Assembly: GCA_037893245.1 (NCBI GenBank)
Contig: JBAIAA010000774.1
Span: 186,001-250,000 of the forward strand
DNA length: 64,000 bases
Reading direction: 5' to 3'
From: Crossaster papposus
Taxonomy: Eukaryota; Echinodermata; Asteroidea; Velatida; Solasteridae
Position numbers and translations under genes: made by a program. Shown piece by piece: positions 51,391 through 62,800 of the stretch. Each line of letters begins with the position of its first letter. Position 1 is the stretch's first letter. The notes under the pieces are model-generated. The model searched no databases. It was given only the letters and a program-made list of their open reading frames with translations, and had not been told where the DNA came from.

Positions 51391-52892
51391 ATGGAAGATG
51401 TCATTAATAGTGTGATGACAGAATACGGCGTCCCCTATAAGCTTAAACTGCAGCAAACCCAAGTAATATAACTGCCGTTTTGCAGAAGAGCAATAATGTT
51501 TTTGGCCTTTTACCGACTGGGTTCGGCAAGAGTGATTGTTACGGATGGTCGTCAGCAATAATGGACAGAGTAAGTATCTTTTCAAGTTCTTTAAGAGATG
51601 TTCAGTAGGCCTAAATTTAACGAATTTAACGATAGGCCTACCAACATGTTTTTTTGATTTGCAAATGTGAGTTTAGTATTATAGTAAATACAAGTAAATG
51701 ACATTTTACTCATCCTTTTTCAAAGGGTCACGTCAGTAAAGTCAAGAAAAGAATTCACTGCATACATTTCGTAATTCAGTTACCAAATTACACTTAGGCA
51801 TAACAATTTTGTTTGGTGATAGATGGAGCATAAGTATAAACTACACATTAAAATGTCTGACCTAGAAGAAATAGATTACAATTAGGCCTAGGCTTATTTT
51901 AGTACTAGGCAAACCTAAATCGATTTCTTCCCCACAGATAAGACCTGGTGTTCAACACACCACGCTTGTAATATCGCCGCTAAGGTCTCAAATGCAGTAT
52001 CAAGTACAGATATGGAACTTCATAGGAGTCAAGTGTGCCGCAATATTAATGCAAGCCGATGAAATGGACGATGCTACCAAGGAAGGTTGGAAAACATTTA
52101 ATCCGATCATGACTATTACGCCTAATCCCCTCTTCTACCCAGTTGACATCCAGTTTCCCTAACAGTAGGCCATGTTATTTATGTTTGCAGGAATCACAAA
52201 GGGAAATTTCAGTTTAATATTGTCATCTCCCCAGGCCATACTTCGGCAACAGTGGTGGTCAGCAGTAAGACGATGGGGGAACCGCCTGACTGCTCTGGTC
52301 ATAGATGAAATGCACTGCATGACAAAGTGGTAGGATTTTGTTATGGTCATTTATACTACATTGTAGTTGGAATAATATAACAACATGCAGTACAGTAGGT
52401 GTGGCGGAAAAAACCCACTTTAACAGTCTGCTTCGGAGTCATGTCAATAAACAGAAGATGAAAAGATATTTTCAATACAGGGACTTTTGCCAACCATCTT
52501 CACAGAGAAAAATACATTAACTAAAAACTATTCCCACTCAGAGGGAAGTGACTACAATATTTTCCCACAATACGTCCCTCAGCATTTTCATCACATATTA
52601 ACCAGACATTGTGTTTTGCTCGTGATTTGATTTCGTTAGTCTTCAATTTATATCAAACACAACAAACTGCATGTTTCTTTTTAGGGGGTCGTTTCGAGAA
52701 AGTTACAACAACATTTCAAAATTACGATCCATCTTGTCAAAGCAACCTGTAATGTGCCTAACGGCCACTGCAACCCAGAGCATGGTTGAAGAAATATGGA
52801 GGTATCATCTTATGACATCAGATCCATGCCATGGCCAGCATATAACACAGTCCCAGCCAGGGTGGCCCACAACAAAATCTGATATTTTATGA
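51391..52892 (+). pseudogene. RecQ-like DNA helicase fragment with frameshift
   Basis: Four exons read in phase: about 51,391-51,569, 51,938-52,085, 52,191 to about 52,329, and 52,685 onward. Motif I is LLPTGFGKSD, Ia is TLVISPLRSQMQYQV, II is LVIDEMHCM (a DEAH variant) and III is MCLTATAT. The order and spacing match superfamily 2 RecQ-type helicases. The first exon is broken: ATG 51,391 starts a frame that ends at TAA after 26 codons, and motif I lies in the next frame. Motifs IV-VI are not visible before a stop at about 52,890. It is therefore a decayed partial copy of a helicase of the kind amplified in some invertebrates. Confidence 0.75.
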
Positions 52893-54541
52893 CTAGTGTG
52901 ACAAGCGCACATCCATGATCCAAGTCAAAACTACAAAGGGAGAAAGAAAGTTGATAGGCCTACCGCGGGAATCTTGTTATCTTTTTCTTTCACCAGAAAG
53001 ACTCCCCATCCATTTATGGTACCGTACGACCTCAGTCTGTGCAGCAAAAGCACGGTTTGTTAGTTTTTTGTTATGGGCCACCCTGCATAGGCATATATGC
53101 CCGACAAACAATGCCGAAGGTCATGACGGTGAACTTTACCGATTGTGTACAGAGACAAATGGAGTCATGAAATGTTCCCAAATATTTACATTGTGTGTGT
53201 GCTTACAACATTCTAAATGTTTATTAGTCCATGGAGGATTAAGAACTCCATGCTTAGTCTTAGCCCTAGAGTCATGTATTTTCAACATTTTTACAATAAC
53301 GGACCTTTATTCAGATGATACATATGAAGGCAAAAGTGGCGTCAACATTTTTTCAACTGTTTATTCCGGTTATGATATTTCAGCAGTTTAACAATAATTT
53401 CATTATTTTGTCTTCCAAATTTACATAATTGGTATGGACTTATCGAAAGCACAAGCAAACAGCATTACAGACAGTGTAACAGACGAAATGAGAACCAAAC
53501 AGTCGCAAAGAGTAGCAAGCAACATTGGGAAAGAAGAAGACAGAAATGAAAAGGAGCTGCGACGAAGATCTTGGATGGCAGAAGAAAGGACACCGCGCTC
53601 AGCAAAGATGAGGAAATTGATGAGGATAATGACACTTTTTGTATAAAGTTTGCCTTGAATGAACTATGGCATTGGAGTCTTGTAGAACTTTAGTCACAGT
53701 GATGACTGTACATGTAGTATCATAATATGAACTTGTTTTTGTTCACTGATTGATAGTGACCAGCCTAATTTGATTTTTGGAAAGTAAAGTAGTGAATTTG
53801 TACCGTAAACAGCAAATTGTTCCGGTTGTGCTATTGAGCACAAACATAGTGTCAACAAGCACCAACAACCTCCAAATGCTTCACTTGACTGAAAAAGCTA
53901 TCTTTGTATTCAGCAAACTCTTACATGTCATAGTAAGAAATTAGGAAAATTCACATTCACAATCCATACAAACAATTTTTGTAGGTGACAAAATGGGAGC
54001 TGGCAATGGGAGCTGCAATTTTTGCATTTTTCTTGTGCGTGATTGTACTTGGTCCCCCTCAAAAAGATGGTGGCCAGTTTTGCTAGAACAATGCATCGTT
54101 GATGTTATACTTCTTACCTTGCAAATTACACATTTTAACCAGTTCGCGCCGGGATTATTTTAATAATTTTCGAGACGAGGTGCAGGATTATTTTTAAAAC
54201 TTTGCGTGTATATACGTCCTCCGGCGCGAATTGGTTAAAATTCTTTTTAATATTGATACATTTAAAGTAATCTTGTTGACACAACTCAATTAGTTTAACA
54301 GTAAGATTATTTTTGCAAATGATAAGCATTTGTGTTTCATTGAAACTAATTCAAATAACTTGACATTTATAGTACATGTAAACATTTGGGTGTATCCAAG
54401 ATATTCAGTTTGTTTTTTCTTTTTTTTCTTTAGTGTTTACTATGTTAATTTTCACACTTTGATGATAAATATTAGAATTTGAAACTTATGCTTTTAGATT
54501 ATTTTTCATTCATTTAATGTTCATAAATGTAACGTGATTGA
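52893..54541. other. No firm gene; AT-rich DNA
   Basis: A charged 70-residue frame at 53,434-53,646 and a 158-residue frame at 52,915-53,391 are open, but neither shows a recognisable domain or splice context. A short inverted repeat lies at 54,133-54,240. Confidence 0.35.
54133..54240. mobile_element. 108-bp inverted-repeat element
   Basis: TTTTAACCAGTTCGCGCCGG at the left and its complement (one mismatch) at the right flank an AT-rich loop. Probably a tiny MITE remnant. Confidence 0.6.
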
Positions 54542-56864
54542 TTTCAATCTTTGCAATAAACGGACATGTGCTTTGTACATGTAATAAACATAGTTTTTTT
54601 TCAGATCTTTTTATATTGTTAGAATTGCAAGTGTGTTTAAGTACCTCCTTCCTCTATAACTTGACAACAGTGATACACAGAATGGGTATGCAGAAAAAGA
54701 AACTTTAACACTGCACTGGTATATCAAAAGTATTGTTAAATAATACCATTACTTCAGGAATATAATTAAAAATATTTGTCTGGATTGAAGTCAATCAAAA
54801 TAATACAATTCGACTACTAGAAATGTATCCATCTCCCATCCAATGCATGCGCAAGGTCAAACTGTTATTTAAAAAATAAATATTCATTTGGCGTGACCGA
54901 TTCGATGTGGAAATTTTAAAACACAATCGGGAAAATGGCAGACTTTAAATGTTCATGATCTATCCAAAAAAACCTGACCAATCACAACATAATAATACCT
55001 TGCTGTTAGATGAAGATAATTTAAATAAGTTCAAAAATCCTACTCGGTCTAGCATGAAAGTCAGTTTTAAGCTGAACAAAATGACACAATATGAAGCTTG
55101 ATGTGCTGAATAATGACGAATTTTATTTACAAACAATTGCTGAAAACGTATAGTTTGATTTCAAAAATATGGAATGTATACAACTATCAAGTGTGCTTGT
55201 CATAGTTATATGTGGGTATACTCTCTGAAATGCACTTAAAGCAACATTGGACAAATGTACAGAATAAATAAATGAATAAATAATTTGACACATTTTAAAT
55301 AGTGAAAAATAGATTTAATAGATCATTTCACACTCATGAATCAATTACTTTGGTAATTGGAGAAACGGATGTTAATTATGAGAGGAGGAAGTAGGGAGTG
55401 TGGGAACATCTTAAAAGCCCCATTCCAAGATCACATCCATGTCAGTACTGTCCACAGGAAATCTGGGAACAGACTACCCTGGTATATGTTATTGATATTT
55501 AGTTTTTGTTTTTGGAAATCAGGGTTCCCAAATGTTATCGGAGCTGTGGATGGTACCCATGTACCTGTACAGCCACCAGCAGAAGTCAGAAATGACTACC
55601 GGTACGTCAACAGAAAAGGATATACATCCCTGAACTGTCAGGTAAAAGCCATTTACAATGTCATTGTGGCTAGAATATATTATTTATTTATTTATTCATC
55701 GTTTTGTTTCAATCTTTGCAATAAACGGACATGTGCTTTGTACATGTAATAAACATAGTTTTTTTTCAGATCTTTTTATATTGTTAGAATTGCAAGTGTG
55801 TTTAAGTAACTCCTTCCTCTATAACTTGACAACAGTGATACACAGAATGGGTATGCAGAAAAAGAAACTTTAACACTGCACTGGTATATCAAAAGTATTG
55901 TTAAATAATACCATTACTTCAGGAATATAATTAAAAATATTTGTCTGGATTGAAGTCAATCAAAATAATACAATTCGACTACTAGAAATGTATCCATCTC
56001 CCATCCAATGCATGCGCAAGGTCAAACTGTTATTTAAAAAATAAATATTCATTTGGCGTGACCGATTCGATGTGGAAATTTTAAAACACAATCGGGAAAA
56101 TGGCAGACTTTAAATGTTCATGATCTATCCAAAAAAACCTGACCAATCACAACATAATAATACCTTGCTGTTAGATGAAGATAATTTAAATAAGTTCAAA
56201 AATCCTACTCGGTCTAGCATGAAAGTCAGTTTTAAGCTGAACAAAATGACACAATATGAAGCTTGATGTGCTGAATAATGACGAATTTTATTTACAAACA
56301 ATTGCTGAAAACGTATAGTTTGATTTCAAAAATATGGAATGTATACAACTATCAAGTGTGCTTGTCATAGTTATATGTGGGTATACTCTCTGAAATGCAC
56401 TTAAAGCAACATTGGACAAATGTACAGAATAAATAAATGAATAAATAATTTGACACATTTTAAATAGTGAAAAATAGATTTAATAGATCATTTCACACTC
56501 ATGAATCAATTACTTTGGTAATTGGAGAAACGGATGTTAATTATGAGAGGAGGAAGTAGGGAGTGTGGGAACATCTTAAAAGCCCCATTCCAAGATCACA
56601 TCCATGTCCGTACTGTCCACAGGAAATCTGGGAACAGACTACCCTGGTATATGTTATTGATATTTAGTTTTTGTTTTTGGAAATCAGGGTTCCCAAATGT
56701 TATCGGAGCTGTGGATGGTACCCATGTACCTGTACAGCCACCAGCAGAAGTCAGAAATGACTACGTCAACAGAAAAGGATATACATCCCTTAACTGTCAG
56801 GTAAAAGCCATTTAAAATGTCATTGTGGCTAGAATATATTATTTATTTATTCATCGTTTTGTTT
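54542..56864. repeat. Tandem duplication, two units of about 1,160 bp
   Basis: Unit 1 is 54,542-55,706 and unit 2 is 55,707-56,864, offset 1,165 bp. Differences seen are few: a C/A near 54,646, an A/C in GTCAGTACTG, a 6-bp deletion after GACTAC, a G/T in the TGAACTGTC segment, a C/A near the end and a 4-bp deletion in the ATTT run. Each unit holds one Harbinger transposase exon, so the duplication is recent. Confidence 0.93.
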
Positions 56865-57600
56865 AATAATTTTAAATCATTGCATTTTGTCTTTACTTGA
56901 AGAGAGATACATCAGAAAACCTACCCGTGACATTTTTGTCAAGATGATCACACTTCAGATAAAAATTAGTACAATAAACATTATAGTTATACAGGCAACT
57001 TTATACCAAGTACACATTTGTATAAAGTTTTAATTTCATCCCTAAATATCCCAATTGGCTTTACTAGATCACTCTTATAATGGAGTGCCGTGGAGTGACG
57101 TGGCCTCGTGGTCTGGAGCATTGAATTTGTAATCTGTAGGTAAAGCTACAGGTTGTGGGTTCGAGTCCTGCCTGGGACTATGGTGCGTGTGCCCTTGGGC
57201 AAGGCACTTTGTCAGTCATTGCTTCGCTCCACCCAGGAGTAAATGGGTACCTGTGAGGGCAGAGATGGTTATTGTGGTTGATTTAGCTGCTTTGCACCGA
57301 ATTGGCAGCATCGAGATGTATACTCCCCAGAGAGCTGAGATGATATTTAGAATGTTTCATGGGCCCAATGACCTGGGTAATAATGTTCAGCGCTTTGAGA
57401 CTTGTGATAAAGCGCTATATAAGCACTGTACATTATTAAGGTAATATAACTGATTCCATGCCTTGTTTTGTATACAGATGGTATGTGACCACAGGAAACG
57501 ATTCCTTGATCTGGCCATCCGATTTCCCGGTTCTGCGCATGACTCTCGGATTTGGCGAGAGTCTCTTCTAGGAATAGCCATTGAAACGAATGAATACCTC
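55523..57600 (+). pseudogene. Harbinger (HARBI1-like) transposase exons, one duplicated
   Basis: Exon 55,523-55,641 has VIGAVDGTHVPVQPP and VNRKGYTSLNCQ, the first catalytic-Asp region of PIF/Harbinger nucleases. It ends at CAG/GTAAAA in phase 0. Its duplicate at 56,688-56,800 lacks two residues (in frame). An exon from 57,478 (MVCDHRKRFLDLAIRFPGSAHDSRIW) carries the second catalytic block and joins in phase 0. The rest of the nuclease, with the last acidic residue, is not visible, and the upstream DNA-binding part is uncertain (frames at 55,357 and 56,522 extend upstream past the acceptor). The locus is thus partial. Functional transposases of this type need an intact DDE core and a Myb-like partner protein. 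Confidence 0.8.
57085..57441 (+). mobile_element. tRNA-derived SINE
   Basis: The head has a pol III A-box (TGGCCTCGTGGTCTGG) and B-box (GGTTCGAGTCC) about 50 bases apart. A central body follows with GGGCAAGGCACTTTGTC and CACCCAGGAGTAAATGGGTACC, typical of SINEs in marine invertebrates. The 3' end GCGCTATATAAGCAC resembles CR1/L2-type LINE tails, which would supply reverse transcriptase. It lies in an intron of the Harbinger locus. Confidence 0.8.
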
Positions 57601-58278
57601 ATGTTTTTATTTTACTTTACAACTTCATACTTTGATACTGTTTATTGCCAACTATTAACCCTGCTACTATTATAACTATCACAACCTGTAAACAAGAGCC
57701 CCTCTCTTCATAGTGTATGAGTTATGTTAGGTTTTGATAGAATTGGGATGGCTTTATTTTGGCACAAACCTTAAAATCTTAGAGGTAATACCTTTAATTT
57801 TTCATTATACTTTGACTCAAAAAAACCACAAATGAGACAAGTTATTGAGTGATACCACAGCCTCGAAAATGGCAGTATGTTTTATTCCGGATACCAGTGA
57901 AAGAGCATACCGGTAGCAAAAAGGAAACAATTCAACAAATAAACAATTTCACAATGTGGGCAACACCAGGCCCGACCATTATGATGGGCAACCAAATGTC
58001 CATTGCCAAAGAGGCAACCACATGCAACCACAAAGTTGCTTCCATCTACCGATGTTAAATTCGGTCAGGAAAATCTAGCCTCGTGAAATTCGCGAGCGCT
58101 ATGACAACAAAGCAATTTGCCTAAAATATAATTTACTGCCGTATTTGATTATTAGATCGCTAAATGTGAGGACTTGTGTTACTGGATGTCTGAATCCGTA
58201 ATAAATTGTCACACGCGCCTGCGCGCCCACCAGGAGAAGACGGACAGGAACCCTCCAAAATAAAAACAAAACAGGGAT

Positions 58279-59688
58279 CTATGGGGAAATGTGGGACTTG
58301 ATAAATTGAAGCAGAGAACCATTCGACCAAACAAATTGAGGATGTTGAATAAAAAGGGCTTGAGCCATCTTGGCACATTGTGCTCTCGCCCACCTATTGA
58401 TTGTGCGACGTTTGCGCTCTAATGCAAGTTGAGAGTGAGCCCCAGCATAGAAAACGCGCGGGAGAATGTCAGAGAATATTCTGACAAATTTATTTTCCTT
58501 GATGGCTAAGAATAAGTCAGACACATTTTTATGTTGTGCCACTAGCTTGATTTCTGCATTAATTTAATTTTTCAAAAGCAACTAAATCTACCTTTATTTT
58601 TCAACACAATCTAGCTAGCTACCTTCATTCAGTTGCTGCTGCCTCCTCTTTACCTCCTGCGAAGCACACTCCCAGGAACTGTACACTGTAAATGAAAAGA
58701 ATTCTAGAGGTGAATTAATCTTAACTTGACTCATTTTAGAATAAGATTCTTATTGAAGTCTTTGAACCTTAAGTCCATTATTAAAAATTTATAATTGAAG
58801 TCATGAAATCAGCAAATGACTATATACTTTTGCTCAAACTGTTTCAAATCATCACATTAGCATGCTGTTATTACTGTTTTGATTTGTATGTAGTTTTGAT
58901 AAACCCTTACAACTTGAACTCTTGCTTTTGTTTATCCTCCAACACACTTCAACATGCACCCCAATACAAACAACCTGTGTAGATGTATAATCTTTCAGTG
59001 CACACAGCTGGAGTGAATTATAGCATGTGCCACCGCTATGCAGTGATCCGCTGTCGATGATCATAGAGGAAGAGCTAATTGACGTTAATGTTTGAGAATT
59101 CAGTTTATATTTACCTGAATTTCCAACAACAAACTGCATTTCACTTGCATCTGAAGGACCTGAAACAATAGTCAATGATAAACGAATTGAAAGTAGAAGG
59201 GAGTTCAATAAATAGGCTCCTATGTAGTAATATATGTATGTAAATGCGAGCCCTACAATAACATTCACTTCTGGCTATCGCTTGAATAAGTTAAAAAAAT
59301 CATACCAGCTTCTTCAAATTGCTCCAGGTCCAGGGGGTTGTCAAATGCAGTGCTGCACGACTCACTGATCAAGGATCCTAATAATAAATTAAAGGGAAAT
59401 GTGCACACAAGCAAGGTTTAAAAACATGTTATTCATTTTATTTTGTTTTAAAATGTATTTGTTTTACTGGTGAAGAGCTAATTCCACAGCATTATTAAAT
59501 AAATTATTAGTTGGCCTTGAATGTTTGATCAATATCAAGATTTGATATTCCTTTAGCTTAAACACTGAAGAAGACCGAGAGAAGCAATTCATAATTTTAC
59601 GCGTTTCATTTAAATTATTATTAATTATCTAGAGAACTTTGACTTTACCATGTTCCATGTTTATGCGTTAACGTTTACCTGTTGCCAT
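58279..59688 (-). CDS. Five-exon gene, 154-residue protein of unknown function
   Basis: Minus-strand exons are 59,688-59,679, 59,377-59,306, 59,159-59,115, 58,685-58,623 and 58,553-58,279. All four introns are GT-AG and every phase agrees. The start ATG has a good Kozak context (AAAATGG). The N-terminal half is acidic and serine-rich (LDLEQFEEAG); a short helix EVKRRQQQLNE follows. The last exon encodes a compact helical domain with VSDLFLAIKENKFVRIF, a basic KRRTINRWARAQ stretch, and aromatic FVWSNGSLLQF near the end. I do not recognise the family. It could be a host gene or the partner gene of a nearby transposon such as Harbinger. No break is seen. Confidence 0.75.
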
Positions 59689-59712
59689 TTTCTTGTTTCA
59701 TATTTGTTTCAG

Positions 59713-59792
59713 ACGTTGTCGTCATTGCTTGAAGACGAATAAACTACCATAGAAAGCAAATAGTGTCATATACTTATTTATGACGACAACGT
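59713..59792. promoter_or_regulatory. Perfect 13-bp inverted repeat between divergent genes
   Basis: ACGTTGTCGTCAT (59,713-59,725) and ATGACGACAACGT (59,780-59,792) flank about 54 bp. The pair lies between the ATG of the leftward 154-residue gene (59,688) and the rightward gag-pol ATG (59,804). It may be a shared promoter element or an inverted-repeat remnant. Confidence 0.45.
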
Positions 59793-59803
59793 AAATAGAA
59801 ACA

Positions 59804-62800
59804 ATGAGCACCATACCTTGCCCGGCACCTGATTGCGAAACAACCTGGCCTACTGCCACACCCCCTGAGGTTCTGCTCCGCTTGATCGATCTGCATGAGA
59901 AGACTGCTCATCCATCTGACCACGCCTACGCGCCAGCATCTGCATCCAGCACGCCAAGGGCAGAGAAAGTAAAGCGGCCCGTGATATCAGCAGCTGGCAC
60001 GAGCGCAGAATGGGCATACTTCACGCAGAGATGGTCCGATTACAAAGCCGCCACACACCTTACCGGGTCCGACAGAGTCTTTCAGCTACTTGAGTGCTGT
60101 GATGAGGCACTCCGGAAGGACCTCACACGAACCTTTGGCGCCCTCGCCTACAGTGATGAACAGACCATTCTTTGCAACATCAAGACACTTGCCGTGCGTC
60201 AAGAAAACATCATGGTTGCCCGAGTGCAGCTACAGCAAATGCGCCAGGACCGTGACGAGCCAGTGCGGGCCTTCTCCGCTCGCCTCCGAGGCCAAGCCGG
60301 GGTATGCAGTTTCAGGGTCGAGTGCACATGCGCAACTCAGGTTGACTACAGCGACATCGTGATACGAGATACCCTTATCCGGGGGCTCGAGGACGAGGAG
60401 ATTCGACTGGACATCCTCGGTGAATCAAAACAGGACATGTCACTCGAGGAGGTACTCAAATACATCGAAGCGAAGGAGTCTGGAAAACGGTCGGCCGGTC
60501 GCCTCCTCCATTGTGGCACCACCACAGCTGCAGCTGCCGCCAGCTCCTACAGGCGCCAGGAGAAGGGACACCTGCGGGGCACGTCAGGTGATGCCAGACC
60601 CGCAACCTCACTTTGCGGCCACTGTGGCAGATCGGGCCACGGGCGAAGCAGACAGGAGCGTGTACGGAAATGCACAGCCTACAACCACACGTGTACCAAG
60701 TGTGGCATCCTACACCACCACGAGAACGTGTGTCGCCAGCCACAGCGCATGCGGCAAACTGCCCCACCTACTGCACCGACACCACGAGACAATGCCACTG
60801 CCATATTTGAAGCCCTGTGCTCTGTAGATGACGCGTCGGTGACTAGTGCCCACGCAATTGCACTTGAGCACCACATCTACAGTGAGTTCTGTAATGTGTG
60901 GGAGAAGCGGGCATCTGACCCCCAACCATTCGTCGATGTCTCTATACGGGCCATCCCATCAGACGCCCGAGCCCTTGGATTCCCCACACCCCTCCTTAGC
61001 CCTACCCCTCCTATCTCCTACCCAGCCATGGCCGACACTGGATGCCAGTCGTGCCTCGCTGGCACGAGACTCCTGTCCAAGCTGGGCCTGGGGAGGCGCC
61101 ATCTCATCCCCGTCACCATGAAGATGACTGCTGCCAATGACCACGGCATCGGAATTGCGGGTGCCTCCGTCCTACGAATTTCCGGAACTTCCACCACCGG
61201 AGAGACGCTCGAGACTCGTCAAATAGTCTACTTCACTGACTCCTCTGATATACTATTCTTATCACGACAGGCTTGTGTCGCCCTTGGCTTGATATCTGAT
61301 ATGTTTCCCACAATTGGGGAGACACACAAGCCCGGCAACACCAGAATCTCATCTGCAGCAACCACACCAATGCCTGCTCCTGATTCCTGTATCACTCACA
61401 CCTGCAAATGCCCTCCACGCCAGGTACCGCCACCTCCCCCCACATCTCTTCCATTTCCGGCAACGGAGGAGAACCGCGAGAGGCTCGAGCAATGGCTGCT
61501 TGAGCGCTACAAATCTAGCACTTTCAATGTGTGCGAGCATCAGCTACTCCCCATGATGTCTGGACCCCCGATGCAACTCATGGTGGACCCTGCCGCTCGA
61601 CCGGTCGCTCACCACACACCGATTCCCGTCCCTGTGCACTGGCGAGACGACGTGAAAGCAGGCCTCGACCAAGACGTGCGCCTCGGGGTCATTGAACCGG
61701 TACCCATTGGCACACCTGTTACTTGGTGCCACAAGATGGTGATTTGCGCCAAGAGGTCAGGCAAACCCAGACGGACAGTTGACCTCCAGTCACTCAATCG
61801 CCATGCTGTTCGTGAAACTCACCACACACAGTCACCCTTCCACCAGGCACGCACAGTCCCATCCCACACACGCAAGACCGTCTTTGACGCGTGGAACGGA
61901 TATCACAGCATTGCCCTCGATGAACGGGACCGCCACCTCACAACATTCATCACTCCATGGGGTCGCTATCGGTACCGTGTTGCCCCGCAAGGGTACATTG
62001 CCTCAGGAGATGGCTACAGCCGCCGCTTTGACGAGATCGTCGCCGACATCCCACAAAAAACAAAGTGTGTGGATGACACTCTGATGTGGGCTGACACAAT
62101 TGAGGAGGCATTTTTTCAGGCAGTTGAGTGGCTCGACGTCTGCGGCCGCAATGGAGTCACACTGAACCCCTCTAAATTTTCATTTGCCAAGACATCTGTC
62201 GAGTTCGCTGGCTTTGAGATCACTCCAACCTCTGTACGCCCCTGCCCTCGCTACCTCGAGGCCATACAGAACTTTCCCACACCACGCAACATTACAGATG
62301 TCCGAAGCTGGTTCGGTCTGGTTAACCAGGTCTCCTATGCCTTTGCCTCGGCGAAAAGGATGCTGCCCTTCCGCGAACTCCTCAAACCTGGAACACGTTT
62401 CATGTGGTCAGACCAACTGAACCACCTCTTTGAGGAGTCCAAATCCCTGATCATCGGCGAGATCTACCAGGGGGTGGAAATCTTCGACAAGACCAAGCCA
62501 ACCTGCCTGGCTACCGACTGGAGCAAGGAGGGCATTGGATTCTGGCTCCTCCAGAAGCACTGTGGCTGCCCCTCCTCCAAGCCCTTTTGCTGTAAGACTG
62601 GCTGGAAAATCACTCTCGTCGGGAGTCGCTTTACCTCGGGGGCAGAGTCCCGCTATGCTCCAGTAGAGGGGGAGGCGCTTGCAGTCATTGACGCACTCGA
62701 CAAGGCGCGCCACTTTGTCCTCGGCTGTTCTGACCTCATCGTTGCTGTGGATCACAAGCCCCTCCTGAAAATACTTGGTGACCGTTCTCTCGACGACATC

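Noticed and set aside
57090-57180. Genuine tRNA gene
   Set aside because: Pol III boxes are present, but the clover-leaf arms are imperfect and the sequence continues into a SINE body and LINE-like tail.
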